A stretch of DNA of 61,142 nt from Reyranellaceae bacterium (GCA_022844045.1 JALHMM010000019.1:1-61142); one strand, 5' to 3'. Positions 17,520 to 26,134 are shown, numbered from the stretch's first letter. Numbers and translations: made by a program. The notes: generated by a model not told the origin, from the letters alone.

Positions 17520-18587
17520 TCAAGCGCGCCCGTAGGCGCGATCCTCGACCTTCAAGCGCCCCTCCTCGATGGCGTGGCAGGCCACCAGGCCGCCCTCGAT
17601 CGGCAGCGACGCCGGCCGTTCGCGCTTGCAGCGATCGTTGGCGAAGGGGCAACGCGGATGGAAGGCGCAACCCGAGGGCGGGTTGATCGGGCTGGGCACC
17701 TCGCCCGCCACCGGCGCGCGCTGGCGACCGGTCATGTCGAGGTCGGGGATCGTGTCCAGCAGCATGCGCGTATAGGGATGCTTGGGCCGCCGGAACAGCG
17801 TGTCGGTCTCGGCGACCTCGACCAGCCGGCCGAGGTACATCACGCCCACGCGCGTGCTGATATGATAGACGACCGCGAGGTTGTGGCTGATGAACAGATA
17901 GGTCAACCCGAACTCGCGCTGCAGTTCCATCATCAGGTTGAGGATCTGCGCCTGCACCGAAACGTCGAGCGCCGATGTCGGCTCGTCGCACACCAGGAAT
18001 TCCGGCCGGCTGGCCAGCGCGCGGGCGATCGAGATGCGCTGGCGCTGGCCGCCGGAGAACTCGTGCGGATACTTCGTGCCGTCGGCCGGCGTCAGCTTGA
18101 CCTGGCGCAGCAGGTCGTCGACGCGCCGACGGACGTCCTGCGCCGAACTCGCCAGGTTGAAGGCGCGAATCGGCTCGGCGATGATGTCGAACACGCGCCA
18201 GCGCGGATTGAGGCTGGCGAACGGATCCTGGAAGATCATCTGCATGCGCCGGCGGATCGCCGACATCTCTGTCCGGCCGCGCTTCTCGATCATGTCGTTG
18301 CCGTCGAACTCGATCGAGCCCTGGGTCGGCGGATAGAGGCCGACGACAAGGCGCGCCACCGTCGACTTGCCACAACCCGACTCGCCCACCAGCGAGAAGG
18401 TCTCGCCCTTGCGGATCTCGATGTCGATGCCGGCGACGGCCTGCACGATGGCGCGGGGCTTGCGCTCCAAGACGCGCGCCAACCAGGGCGGCGAAACGTC
18501 GAAATGGCGGGTGAGCGCCGAGAGCCGCACCAGCGGCTTGCCGCCGGAAGCCGGCGGGCGGCTCACCGCGACGCCCGTATCAGGCAT
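17520..18587 (-). CDS. Oligopeptide/dipeptide ABC transporter ATPase (DppF/OppF type)
   Basis: A 355-residue ATPase with Walker A GESGCGKST, signature SGGQRQR, Walker B LVCDEPTSALD and H-loop ISHN. The C-terminal oligo_HPY extension carries the Cys motif GCAFHPRCPFANDRC seen in Dpp/Opp ATPases. The ATG at 18587 follows GGGAGG with a 5-6-base gap and lies within the last 8 bases of the preceding ATPase gene; the longer in-frame ATG at 18620 has no such support. It is the last gene of the five-gene transporter operon. The substrate (peptide, nickel or glutathione) cannot be told. Confidence 0.9.
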   Translation of the reverse strand: MPDTGVAVSRPPASGGKPLVRLSALTRHFDVSPPWLARVLERKPRAIVQAVAGIDIEIRKGETFSLVGESGCGKSTVARLVVGLYPPTQGSIEFDGNDMIEKRGRTEMSAIRRRMQMIFQDPFASLNPRWRVFDIIAEPIRAFNLASSAQDVRRRVDDLLRQVKLTPADGTKYPHEFSGGQRQRISIARALASRPEFLVCDEPTSALDVSVQAQILNLMMELQREFGLTYLFISHNLAVVYHISTRVGVMYLGRLVEVAETDTLFRRPKHPYTRMLLDTIPDLDMTGRQRAPVAGEVPSPINPPSGCAFHPRCPFANDRCKRERPASLPIEGGLVACHAIEEGRLKVEDRAYGRA

Positions 18588-19602
18588 TGGCCGCCTCCCT
18601 TGCCAAGGCTGGTCCGACACCGCCGGAATCGTAGAGCCAGCACGCCGCGCGGGTCACCCCCGCCGGCATCAGATCGGGCCTGTCGGCCGTGCAGCGCTGT
18701 CCCGCATCGGGGCAGCGCGGGTTGAAGGCGCAGCCCCTGGGGATCGCCGTCAGCCGCGGCATGGCGCCGTCGATCTGCGTCAGCCGGTCGGTCCGCACGC
18801 CGAGGCTGGGGATCGAGCCCATCAGGCCGCGCGTATAGGGATGGCTGGCGTTCTTCACGACGTCGCGCACCGGCCCGATCTCGGCCAGGCGGCCGGCATA
18901 CATGACGGCGACGCGATCGGCGGTCTCGGCGATCACGCCCATGTCGTGCGTCACCAGCATCACCGCCGTGCCGTGCTCGCGGCAAAGCCGCTTGAGCAGC
19001 GCGATGATCTGCGCCTGGATCGACACGTCGAGCGCCGTCGTCGGCTCGTCGGCGACGATCAGACGCGGATTGGCGCACAACGCCAACGCGATCACCACGC
19101 GCTGGCGCATGCCGCCGGAGAACTGGTGCGGATAGTGATCGACGCGGGTCTCGGCGCCGGGAATACCGACCTCCTTCAGGAGGTCGATGGCCCGCTTGCG
19201 CGCGTCGGCGGCCGACAATGGCAGGTGCGTCTGGATCGTCTCGACCAGCTGACGGCCGATCGAGTAGAGCGGATTGAGGCTGGTCAGCGGATCCTGGAAG
19301 ATCGCGCCGATGCGCGCGCCACGGATGCGGCGCATGCGCTCGTATGGCAGATTGTCGATGCGCTCGCCCTCGAGCACGACCTCGCCGCCGGCGATGCGGC
19401 CGGGCGGCTCGAGCAGGCCGATAATCGCGGCACCAGTCAGCGACTTGCCGGCGCCGGACTCACCCACCACACCCAGCACCTCGCCGGGCGAGATCGAGAA
19501 CGAGACATCGTCGACCGCGACCAGGGTGCCGCGCCGCGTCGGGAACTCGACCCGCAGATTGCGCACCTCAAGCAACGGCGCCTGGTTCGAACCGGGGATC
19601 AT
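18580..19602 (-). CDS. Oligopeptide/dipeptide ABC transporter ATPase (DppD/OppD type)
   Basis: A 340-residue ATPase with Walker A GESGAGKS, signature SGGMRQR, Walker [13 protein letters not shown] and H-loop VTHD, then the oligo_HPY region with [15 protein letters not shown]. It pairs with the DppF-type protein to drive the two permeases. The start is 10 bases after the permease stop, and its end overlaps the next ATPase gene by 8 nt, so the operon is tightly coupled. The peptide-family assignment rests on the paired ATPases with Cys-rich C-termini. Confidence 0.9.
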   Translation of the reverse strand: MIPGSNQAPLLEVRNLRVEFPTRRGTLVAVDDVSFSISPGEVLGVVGESGAGKSLTGAAIIGLLEPPGRIAGGEVVLEGERIDNLPYERMRRIRGARIGAIFQDPLTSLNPLYSIGRQLVETIQTHLPLSAADARKRAIDLLKEVGIPGAETRVDHYPHQFSGGMRQRVVIALALCANPRLIVADEPTTALDVSIQAQIIALLKRLCREHGTAVMLVTHDMGVIAETADRVAVMYAGRLAEIGPVRDVVKNASHPYTRGLMGSIPSLGVRTDRLTQIDGAMPRLTAIPRGCAFNPRCPDAGQRCTADRPDLMPAGVTRAACWLYDSGGVGPALAREAANA

Positions 19603-19612
19603 GCGCGCGACC

Positions 19613-20530
19613 TCATCGCAGCTTGGGATTGAGGGCGTCGCGCAACCAGTCGCCCAGCAGGTTCACGCCGAGCACGAGGGCCGCGAGCGTCAGGCCGGGG
19701 AAGATGGTGATCCACCATTCACCGGAGTTCAGGTAGTCGTTGCCGATGCGGATCAGCGTGCCCAGCGACGGCTGCGTCGAAGGCAGGCCGACGCCGAGGA
19801 ACGACAGGGTCGCCTCGGTGATGATCGCCAGGCCGAGATTGATTGTCGCGATCACCAGCACCGGCCCCATGACGTTGGGCAGCACGTGGCGGAACATGAT
19901 CAGCCAGCGCGGCAGGCCGATGACGCGCGCGGCCTGCACGTACTCCTTGTTGCGCTCGACCATCACCGAGCCGCGCACGGTACGCGCGTACTGCACCCAG
20001 AAGGCCAGCGAGATCGACGCGACGATGACAAAGACGGCGATTTCCTCGTGGCGCTTGACCGAGATGATGCCGCGCACCACGCCATCGATCAGCAGCGCGA
20101 TCAGGATCGCCGGAAAGGTGAGCTGCACATCGGCGATGCGCATGATCACCGCATCGACCGTGCCGCCGACATATCCCGCGACCAGGCCCAGGCCGATGCC
20201 GAGGATCATCGAGAAGAGGACGACGGCGAAGCCGACCTCGAGCGACAGGCGCGTGCCGTAGAGGATCGCCGAATAAAGGTCACGACCCTGGTCGTCGCTG
20301 CCCATCGGAAAGCTCCACTCGCCGCCGAAGAATACCGGCGGACGCATGGCGTCGCTGAGGCTGAGGTTGGCCGGATCGAAGGGATTCTGCAGGGCGATCA
20401 GCGGTGCGAGGAAGGCGGCGGCGACGATGAAGATGGTGACGGCCGCCGCCACCATGGTCATTGGCGAGGCCCGGAAGCTGAACCAGATGTCGCTGTCGGC
20501 GGCGCGCCGGAAGCTGTCGACGAGCGCCAT
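19613..20530 (-). CDS. Peptide ABC transporter permease (DppC type)
   Basis: A 305-residue inner-membrane permease with an N-terminal OppC-type transmembrane helix, a periplasmic segment containing the conserved MGSDDQGRDLYS, and a permease core with about five more helices. The EAA-loop equivalent reads EYVQAARVIGLPRWLIMFRH. The ATG at 20530 shares its A with the TGA stop of dppB (TGATG), so translation is coupled; a TTG one codon earlier is also in frame but redundant. Confidence 0.92.
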   Translation of the reverse strand: MALVDSFRRAADSDIWFSFRASPMTMVAAAVTIFIVAAAFLAPLIALQNPFDPANLSLSDAMRPPVFFGGEWSFPMGSDDQGRDLYSAILYGTRLSLEVGFAVVLFSMILGIGLGLVAGYVGGTVDAVIMRIADVQLTFPAILIALLIDGVVRGIISVKRHEEIAVFVIVASISLAFWVQYARTVRGSVMVERNKEYVQAARVIGLPRWLIMFRHVLPNVMGPVLVIATINLGLAIITEATLSFLGVGLPSTQPSLGTLIRIGNDYLNSGEWWITIFPGLTLAALVLGVNLLGDWLRDALNPKLR

Positions 20531-21519
20531 CAATGCCTCCCGGCCGCCGCCGCACCCATGCCGCGCAGCCGAGGATCGACCACGAAGTACAGCAGGTCGA
20601 CGATCATGTTGATGACGACGAAGAAGAAGCTGACCAGCAGCAAGTAGGCCGCCATGACGGGGATGTCGGCGAACTGCACCGACTGCACGAAGAGTTGCCC
20701 CATGCCCGGCCAGGCGAACACCGTCTCCGTGACGATGGCGAAAGCGATGATGGCGCCGAGCTGCAGGCCGGTGATGGTGATGACCGGCACCAGCGTGTTC
20801 TTGAGCGCGTGGCCGAAATTGATGGCGCGGTTCGACAGGCCGCGCGCGCGCGCGAACTTGATGTAGTCGGTGCGCATCACCTCAAGCATCTCCGAGCGCA
20901 CCAGCCGCATGATCAGGGTGAGCTGGAACAGGCCCAAGGTGATCGACGGCAGGATCAGGGCCTTGATCCCGGACCAGGTGAAGAAGCCCGAGGTCCACCA
21001 GCCGAACTCCACCGTGTCGCCGCGGCCGAACGCGGGCAGCACTTTGAGGATCACGGCGAAGAACAGGATCAGCATGATGCCGATCAGGAATGTCGGCAGC
21101 GATATGCCGACCAGCGACACCGCCTGCAGCGCCCGGCTCGTCCAGTGTCGCGGATAGAGGCCGGTATAGACTCCCAGCGGTACGCCGAGGCCGACGGCGA
21201 AGATCGCGGCGCAAAGCGACAGTTCCAGCGTGGCCGGCAGGCGCTCGAGGATCAGCCTGCCGACCGGATCGGAGGTACGATAGCTCAGCCCGAAGCGGCC
21301 CGTGGCGGCGTTGCCGATGAAGCGCACGAATTGCAGCGGCGCGGGGTCGTCCAACCCGAGCTTGCGGCGCAGTTCCTGACGATCCTCCATCGAGGTGTCC
21401 TGGCCGACCATGGCGTTGATCGGGTCGCCGATATAGGTGAACAGCGAGAAGGCGATGAAGCCCACGGCCAGCAGGACGCCGACCGCTTGGGCGAGCCGCC
21501 GCAGGATGAATGCGATCAT
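20530..21519 (-). CDS. Peptide ABC transporter permease (DppB type)
   Basis: A 329-residue inner-membrane permease that begins with the family's RRLAQAVGVLLAV helix. Next come a periplasmic loop and five further helices, with the coupling segment DYIKFARARGLSNRAINFGHALKN typical of DppB/OppB. It is separated from the upstream binding-protein gene by 288 bases that hold a nested pair of palindromic repeats, whereas all downstream genes of the operon abut or overlap. That layout predicts lower expression of permeases than of binding protein. Confidence 0.92.
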   Translation of the reverse strand: MIAFILRRLAQAVGVLLAVGFIAFSLFTYIGDPINAMVGQDTSMEDRQELRRKLGLDDPAPLQFVRFIGNAATGRFGLSYRTSDPVGRLILERLPATLELSLCAAIFAVGLGVPLGVYTGLYPRHWTSRALQAVSLVGISLPTFLIGIMLILFFAVILKVLPAFGRGDTVEFGWWTSGFFTWSGIKALILPSITLGLFQLTLIMRLVRSEMLEVMRTDYIKFARARGLSNRAINFGHALKNTLVPVITITGLQLGAIIAFAIVTETVFAWPGMGQLFVQSVQFADIPVMAAYLLLVSFFFVVINMIVDLLYFVVDPRLRGMGAAAAGRH

Positions 21520-21565
21520 GACCGGCGATGTAGCATGAAACAGACCGCCGTCGCACCCACCCTTG

Positions 21566-21789
21566 CTTTCCCCGCAAGCGCAGGGCTATCGCATGTGCAT
21601 CTCTCGCTTACCTTCCCCCGGAGGGGGAAGGTGGCGCGCGCAGCGCGACGGATGGGGGATGTTTCAACGAACTCGGCGTCCGGCTTCAACATCCCCCATC
21701 CGCCCTTCGGGCACCTTCCCCCTCCGGGGGAAGGCAAGACCAAGTCGAACAAGCCATATGCGATCGCCCTTCCCGCAAGCGGGGAAAGG
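21566..21789. repeat. Outer inverted repeat (family B) split by a family A element
   Basis: Arms at about 21566-21596 and 21755-21789 are inverted copies of each other (CTTTCCCCGC...GGGC.ATCGCAT.TG on the left, the complement on the right), each with a short CCCGC/GCGGG hairpin. The family A copy at 21611-21734 lies between them. This looks like one palindromic element that received another in its loop, or a composite unit, in the dppA-dppB gap. Confidence 0.65.
21611..21734 (-). repeat. Palindromic repeat family A, copy 3
   Basis: A 124-bp copy in the opposite orientation to copies 1 and 2: the GCCCTTCGGGC arm is on the right, and the GCGCGC-rich arm on the left. It sits 73 bases past the dppA stop on the transcribed strand and ahead of dppB. 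In the operon mRNA it would form a strong bipartite stem-loop immediately 3' of the binding-protein message. Confidence 0.9.
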
Positions 21790-21807
21790 TGGAGGCGGAT
21801 GCTCGAA

Positions 21808-23433
21808 CTACTTCAGCTTCACAAAGCGCAGCGGGAAGCGGTTGTCCGCCGGCTGGTGCAAGCTGACGTTCTTGCGCGCCGCCCATACCACCGCCTGCTG
21901 GTGCAGCGGGATGTAGGCGTAGTCCTGCGTGTAGAGCTTGGTGGCTTCGAAGATCATCGCGTTGCGCTTGGCGACGTCGGTCTCGGACTCGATCTTGTCG
22001 GCGAGCTCGTCGATCGCCTTGTTGGAGTAGCCGCTGACGTTGAAGGCACCCTTCTTGGTCGTGGCGCTGGGGGTCTGGATCAGCGACTCGAAGACGTTGT
22101 GCACGTCGTAGGTCGCCGCCGGAGACCAGCCCAGCATGTAGAAGCTGGTCTCGCCCGGCTTGAAGTCGCTCTTGCGCAGGATCTTGGTGAAGTACTTGCT
22201 GCGCGTCTGGGCCAGCAGGTTCACCTTGATGCCGATGCGCGCCAGCATGCCGACGACCGCCTGGCAGATCTTCTCGTCGTTGACGTAGCGATCGTTCGGG
22301 CAGTCGAAGCCGACCTCGAAGCCCTGCGGATAGCCCGCGTCGGCCAGCAGCTTCTTGGCCTCCTCGGGCTTCAGCAGCGTCGGCCGCTTGTCGAGCTCCT
22401 TGACGTAGCCGTTGATGCCCGGCGCCACCATCAGCGCGGTCGGGAACGACTGGCCGCGCATGACAGTGCGCTTGATCGCCTCGACGTCGATCGAGCGGTA
22501 GAACGCTTCGCGCACCCGCCTGTCCTTGAACGGGTTCTTGCCCTTGATGTTGGATTCCAGCAGCTCGTCGCGCTCCTGATCGAAGCCGAGATAGACGACG
22601 CGCGTCTCGGGGCCCTCGATGACGTTGATGTTGGCGTCCTTCTTGAGGTTGTCGGTATCCTGCGGCGGAACCTCGTACATCATGTCGATGTTGCCGGCCT
22701 TCAGCGCGGCCACACGCGTCGCGGCGTTGGCGATCGGCGTGAAGATCACCTCGTCGAGGTTATGGATCGGCTTGTCCCACCAGGCGGGATTCTTCGCGAG
22801 AATGGTCTTCTCGCCCGCCTTGCGCTCGCGCAGGATGAAAGCGCCCGTGCCCATGGCGTTGCGGGTGGCGAAGTTCTCCTCGTTCTTGGTCGCGTCCGAG
22901 GCCACCGCGGCGTTGTTCTTCTCCGCCCAGGCCTTGGACATGATCAGGATCGCCGCCCACTTCGAGGCGAGCAGCGGATCGGGATACTTGGTCTCGACCT
23001 CGACGCGGAAATCGCCGGCCTTGCGGATCTCCTTCACCGAGGCGAAGTACGCCTTCATGTTCGAGCCGCCGCCGTTGGCGCGGTTGAGCGAGAACACGAC
23101 ATCGTCGGCGGTGAACGGCGTACCGTCATGGAACTTCACGCCCTGGCGCAGGTCGAAGAACCACACCGTCGGCGAGCTCTGGCCCCACTTCACCGCCAGC
23201 GCCGCCTCGAGGCCGAGCTTCTCGTCGCGCCGCACCAGCGGCTCGTAGATGTTCTCGAGGAAGGCCAGCAGGAAGGTCTCGTTGCGATAATACGGATCCA
23301 TCGAGCTGACGTCGCCGGCGTTCGCCCACTTGAACGTCCTGGCCGATGCCTGCGACACGGGTCCGATCGTCAGCGCGCCCGCCAGTGCGAGCGCCGCCGC
23401 GCCCGCGAGACCCCACCGCGAAATCTTGCCCAT
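21808..23433 (-). CDS. ABC transporter substrate-binding protein, family 5 (DppA type)
   Basis: A 541-residue periplasmic binding protein with a Sec signal (positive start, a hydrophobic core ending ASA near residue 31) and the SBP_bac_5 body. Recognisable pieces are DVSSMDPYYRNETFLLAFLENIYEPLVR, VKFHDGTPFTADDVVFSLNRA and a C-terminal DYAYIPLHQQAVVWAARKN. It delivers peptide-like ligands to the DppBCDF-type complex encoded downstream. The ATG at 23433 has GGGAG with a 6-base gap; a longer frame 36 nt upstream would mask the signal peptide. It is the first gene of the operon and the only one separated from the others, by a repeat-filled gap. Confidence 0.92.
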   Translation of the reverse strand: MGKISRWGLAGAAALALAGALTIGPVSQASARTFKWANAGDVSSMDPYYRNETFLLAFLENIYEPLVRRDEKLGLEAALAVKWGQSSPTVWFFDLRQGVKFHDGTPFTADDVVFSLNRANGGGSNMKAYFASVKEIRKAGDFRVEVETKYPDPLLASKWAAILIMSKAWAEKNNAAVASDATKNEENFATRNAMGTGAFILRERKAGEKTILAKNPAWWDKPIHNLDEVIFTPIANAATRVAALKAGNIDMMYEVPPQDTDNLKKDANINVIEGPETRVVYLGFDQERDELLESNIKGKNPFKDRRVREAFYRSIDVEAIKRTVMRGQSFPTALMVAPGINGYVKELDKRPTLLKPEEAKKLLADAGYPQGFEVGFDCPNDRYVNDEKICQAVVGMLARIGIKVNLLAQTRSKYFTKILRKSDFKPGETSFYMLGWSPAATYDVHNVFESLIQTPSATTKKGAFNVSGYSNKAIDELADKIESETDVAKRNAMIFEATKLYTQDYAYIPLHQQAVVWAARKNVSLHQPADNRFPLRFVKLK

Positions 23434-23593
23434 ACGAAGCTCCCTTGGTTGTCGGGCCAGCTGGTCCACACACCCCTGAACGCCCGCCAGTCGTCTCTTC
23501 TATTGCGCAGCATACAATCAAAGCACGGTCAATTTCACGTCAGAACGTAAATGGGTCGTATGTCGTTTTTTTCGCGAGATTTTCACGAAACGG

Positions 23594-23622
23594 TTGATTG
23601 TACCGCGCCAACCGTGTATAAA
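23594..23622 (+). promoter_or_regulatory. Sigma-70-like promoter of the pilin unit
   Basis: TTGATT (23594-23599) and TATAAA (23617-23622) are separated by 17 bases, in the most AT-rich gap of the area. Transcription would start near 23629, about 47 bases before the 55-residue gene. An imperfect inverted repeat (TTTCGCG...CACGAAA) lies just upstream of the -35 box. Confidence 0.5.
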
Positions 23623-23675
23623 GCTTCTGTCTGATTGAAATCATATAAGTCGTTGATTTTTTGGGGATTATTATC

Positions 23676-23843
23676 ATGAGCGCCCTAGCGCGCGCAGCGC
23701 GAGCCTACGCGCTCGCTGATCGCGAGTTCCTCTACGTCAACGCCTTTGTCGGCCTCGCTGCGGTCGCCGCATCTGGACTGGTCTTGCACTACGGCTCGTT
23801 CGCCCGGGCAATGGCCGCGATCGGCCTGTCACCCGAGATCTGA
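23676..23843 (+). CDS. Small single-helix membrane protein upstream of pilin
   Basis: A 55-residue protein of unknown family. An N-terminal amphipathic, Ala/Arg-rich stretch is followed by one hydrophobic segment (about residues 24-43, VNAFVGLAAVAASGLVLHYG) and a short tail. It has no pilin cleavage motif. The ATG at 23676 follows a GGGG tract about 9 bases upstream. The pilin gene starts 11 bases after its stop, behind the same promoter, so the two are likely expressed together and may act together; no homology-based role can be given. Confidence 0.55.
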   Translation: MSALARAARAYALADREFLYVNAFVGLAAVAASGLVLHYGSFARAMAAIGLSPEI

Positions 23844-23854
23844 AGGAGCGTCCC

Positions 23855-24028
23855 ATGATGAAGAAGCTCCACGAATTGTTCGCCGACCTCCGGCGCGACG
23901 AGTCCGGCACCGTCGTCATCGAATACACGATGATCGTGTCGTTGGTCGCGATGGGCATCTTCACCGCAATCCAGCTGATGTCCACGAACCTCGACGCGAT
24001 GCTCATGAGCATGGCTAACGCTTTCTAG
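23855..24028 (+). CDS. Flp/Fap-type pilin, orphan
   Basis: A 57-residue prepilin with the Flp layout: a short charged leader ending RRDESG, then TVVIEYTMIVSLVAMGIF. TadV-type peptidases cut after this Gly, leaving Glu at +5 and the conserved Tyr next to it, as in other Flp pilins. The mature protein would be about 39 residues, almost one helix. GGAG lies 7 bases before the first ATG. No tad/cpa assembly genes lie in the window, so it depends on machinery encoded elsewhere or is used differently. The gene is below common length cut-offs and easily missed. Confidence 0.82.
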   Translation: MMKKLHELFADLRRDESGTVVIEYTMIVSLVAMGIFTAIQLMSTNLDAMLMSMANAF

Positions 24029-24053
24029 GGCGGTGCGGGGTTAATCAGACGCG

Positions 24054-24124
24054 CCTGTCATCCCGAGCACAGCGAGGAATCGGGGCGCAGACACTAGATC
24101 CTTCGTTGCGCTCGGGATGACAGG
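24054..24124. repeat. Palindromic repeat family C, copy 1
   Basis: A 71-bp element with inverted ends CCTGTCATCCCGAGC and GCTCGGGATGACAGG around an inner stem AGCGAGGAATC/GATCCTTCGTTGC. It lies 25 bases after the pilin stop and may act as its terminator. A diverged copy is at 28058-28139 and a fragment at 53793-53822. Confidence 0.75.
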
Positions 24125-24251
24125 GTGACCGCGCTTTCGGTCTCGATGCGCTAGCAGTCGGGACCGCGCGCCCGTCGACGGGGGCCGCATGGACAGCGTC
24201 GTCGAGGCGACGCTACAGTGCGGCTCGACGGTCCGTCCGGAGGGTCCCCCT

Positions 24252-25655
24252 ATGAATCAGATCACGCGTTCGCTGCGCGGCAATTCCAACGCCGCCCGCG
24301 ACATCGCCTCCCACCTGCATCCCTACACGAACTTCAAGAAGCACGAGAGTGAAGGCCCGCTGACCATCGTGCGCGGCCGCGGCGTGCACGTGATCGACGA
24401 CGATGGCAAGGAGTACATCGAGGGCATGGCCGGCCTGTGGTCGGCCGCGCTGGGCTTCGACAACGAGCGCCTCGCCAAGGTCGCCTACGACCAGATGCGC
24501 CAATTGCCGTTCTATCATTCGTTCAACCACCGTAGCCACGAGCCGGCGATCAACCTCGCCGAGAAGCTGCTCGAGATGGCGCCGGTGCCGATGTCGAAGG
24601 TGTTCTTCGCCAACTCCGGCTCGGAGGCGAACGACAGCGTCATCAAGATGGTCTGGTACATGAACAATGCGCTGGGCCGGCCGCAGAAGAAGAAGATCGT
24701 CAGCCGCATCAAGGGCTATCACGGCGTCACGGTGGCCTCGGCCAGCCTCACCGGCCTGCCGACCAACCACAAATCGTTCGACCTGCCGATCGCCGGCATC
24801 CTGCACACGAGCTGCCCGCACCACTACCGCTTCGCCAAAGATGGCGAGACCGAGGAGCAGTTCGCGACGCGTTGCGCCGAGGAACTCGAGGCGCTGATCG
24901 TGAAGGAAGGCCCCGAGACCGTCGCGGCGATGATCTGCGAGCCGGTCCTGGGCGCTGGCGGCGTGATCGTGCCGCCCCGGGGCTACTACCAGAAGATCCA
25001 GGCCGTCTTGAAGAAGTACGACGTGTTGCTGGTCGCCGACGAGGTGATCTGCGGCTTCGGTCGCACGGGCAACGTCTGGGGCAGCCAGACCATGGGCCTG
25101 CAGCCGGACATCCTGAGCTGCGCCAAGGCGCTGTCGGCGTCGTTCCTGCCGATCTCAGCGGTGATGGTGAACGAGCGCGTCTATCAGGCGCTGATGACGG
25201 AGAGCGACAAGATCGGCGTGTGGGGCCACGGCTTCACCTACTCCGGCCACCCGGTCGCCGCCGCCGTCGCGCTCGAGGCGCAGAAGATCTACGAGGAGAC
25301 CGACCTGTTCGGCCACGCCGCGCGCCTGGCTCCGCACTTCCAGGCTCGGCTACATGCGTTCAAGGACCACCCGCTGACCGGCGAGACCATGGGCGTCGGC
25401 CTGGTGGGTGCCATCGAGGTCGTTGCCGACAAGAAGACCAAGGCGGTCTTCGAGCCTGCCGGCGCAGCCGGCACGAAGATCGCCAAGCACGCCATGGCCG
25501 CGGGACTGATCGTCCGCAACATGGCCGATCGCATCGCCATCTGCCCGCCGCTGGTGATCACCCAGGTCGAAACCGACGAACTCTTCAACCGCCTGCACAA
25601 GGCCTTCGACGCGTCGCTCGCCGAGATGCGCGCCGACGGCACGTTCAAGGGCTGA
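24252..25655 (+). CDS. Class III omega-aminotransferase
   Basis: A 467-residue fold-type I PLP enzyme of the omega-amino acid:pyruvate or putrescine-type transaminase group. Visible are GLWSAALGF near the N-terminus, FFANSGSEANDSVIKMVWY, KGYHGVTVAS, ADEVICGFGRTG and the Schiff-base lysine in LSCAKALSASFLP. Such enzymes move amino groups from beta-alanine, taurine, polyamines or amines to pyruvate. The ATG at 24252 replaces a longer GC-rich upstream frame with no ribosome-binding site. It stands alone between a pilin unit and a small membrane protein gene that uses a repeat-borne start. Confidence 0.85.
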   Translation: MNQITRSLRGNSNAARDIASHLHPYTNFKKHESEGPLTIVRGRGVHVIDDDGKEYIEGMAGLWSAALGFDNERLAKVAYDQMRQLPFYHSFNHRSHEPAINLAEKLLEMAPVPMSKVFFANSGSEANDSVIKMVWYMNNALGRPQKKKIVSRIKGYHGVTVASASLTGLPTNHKSFDLPIAGILHTSCPHHYRFAKDGETEEQFATRCAEELEALIVKEGPETVAAMICEPVLGAGGVIVPPRGYYQKIQAVLKKYDVLLVADEVICGFGRTGNVWGSQTMGLQPDILSCAKALSASFLPISAVMVNERVYQALMTESDKIGVWGHGFTYSGHPVAAAVALEAQKIYEETDLFGHAARLAPHFQARLHAFKDHPLTGETMGVGLVGAIEVVADKKTKAVFEPAGAAGTKIAKHAMAAGLIVRNMADRIAICPPLVITQVETDELFNRLHKAFDASLAEMRADGTFKG

Positions 25656-25684
25656 GATCGACGTGGTCGCTTCGGCGCTCTTTA

Positions 25685-25806
25685 CCTTCCCCCGGAGGGG
25701 GAAGGTGGCGCGGAGCGACGGAAGGGGGATGTCGAAGACGGACTCCTGCGTTCGTCTTCGACATCCCCCTTCCGCCCTTCGGGCACCTTCCCCCTCCGGG
25801 GGAAGG
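25685..25806 (-). repeat. Palindromic repeat family A, copy 4
   Basis: A 122-bp copy in the orientation of copy 3 (the GGCGCGGAGCG arm left, GCCCTTCGGGC arm right). It fills the gap between the omega-aminotransferase stop (25655) and the TTG start at 25811. Its last bases, GGGGGAAGG, lie 4 bases before that TTG, as in copy 1 before pbpC. Confidence 0.9.
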
Positions 25807-25810
25807 TAAT

Positions 25811-26134
25811 TTGGCCGCCGCACCCGACATCGCGGCGGTGTCGCGCCGCTTGCGCCTGCGCGCCATCTGGGCATGGACCTTCTTCGCCTCGGCCGTGCCG
25901 GCGGTGATCGTCGGCCAAGGCTTCGTCGGCAGCAGCGAGAGGCTGCGCGATGTCGGCGCCATCATGGCGCTGATCTTCTGGCTATTCGGCATGATCCCCG
26001 CGATCGCCGCGACCGTGGCCGCGTTCCGTCATTGGGACGCGCTGCCCGATCGAATCCGCCTCCTCGCCGTCTCGCCCCTGTTGGCGGTGTCGTTCAGCTT
26101 TTCGCTCGGCGTGCTCGCGCTCGTGCTGACTTGA
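25811..26134 (+). CDS. Small three-helix membrane protein
   Basis: A 107-residue protein with three hydrophobic stretches (about residues 20-37, 48-70 and 83-106) and short charged linkers. No family is recognised. The only plausible start is TTG 25811, directly behind the family A repeat, whose GGGGGAAGG end provides the ribosome-binding site. An open frame continues upstream, but it runs through the repeat and then out of frame across the aminotransferase gene. Its 3' end overlaps the convergent LysR gene by 41 bp. Confidence 0.6.
   Translation: MAAAPDIAAVSRRLRLRAIWAWTFFASAVPAVIVGQGFVGSSERLRDVGAIMALIFWLFGMIPAIAATVAAFRHWDALPDRIRLLAVSPLLAVSFSFSLGVLALVLT

Noticed and set aside
20533..23550. 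A ~1000-codon plus-strand frame opposite the dpp operon
   Set aside because: The minus-strand genes have unmistakable permease and binding-protein features; the plus frame is His/Asp/Arg-rich shadow sequence.
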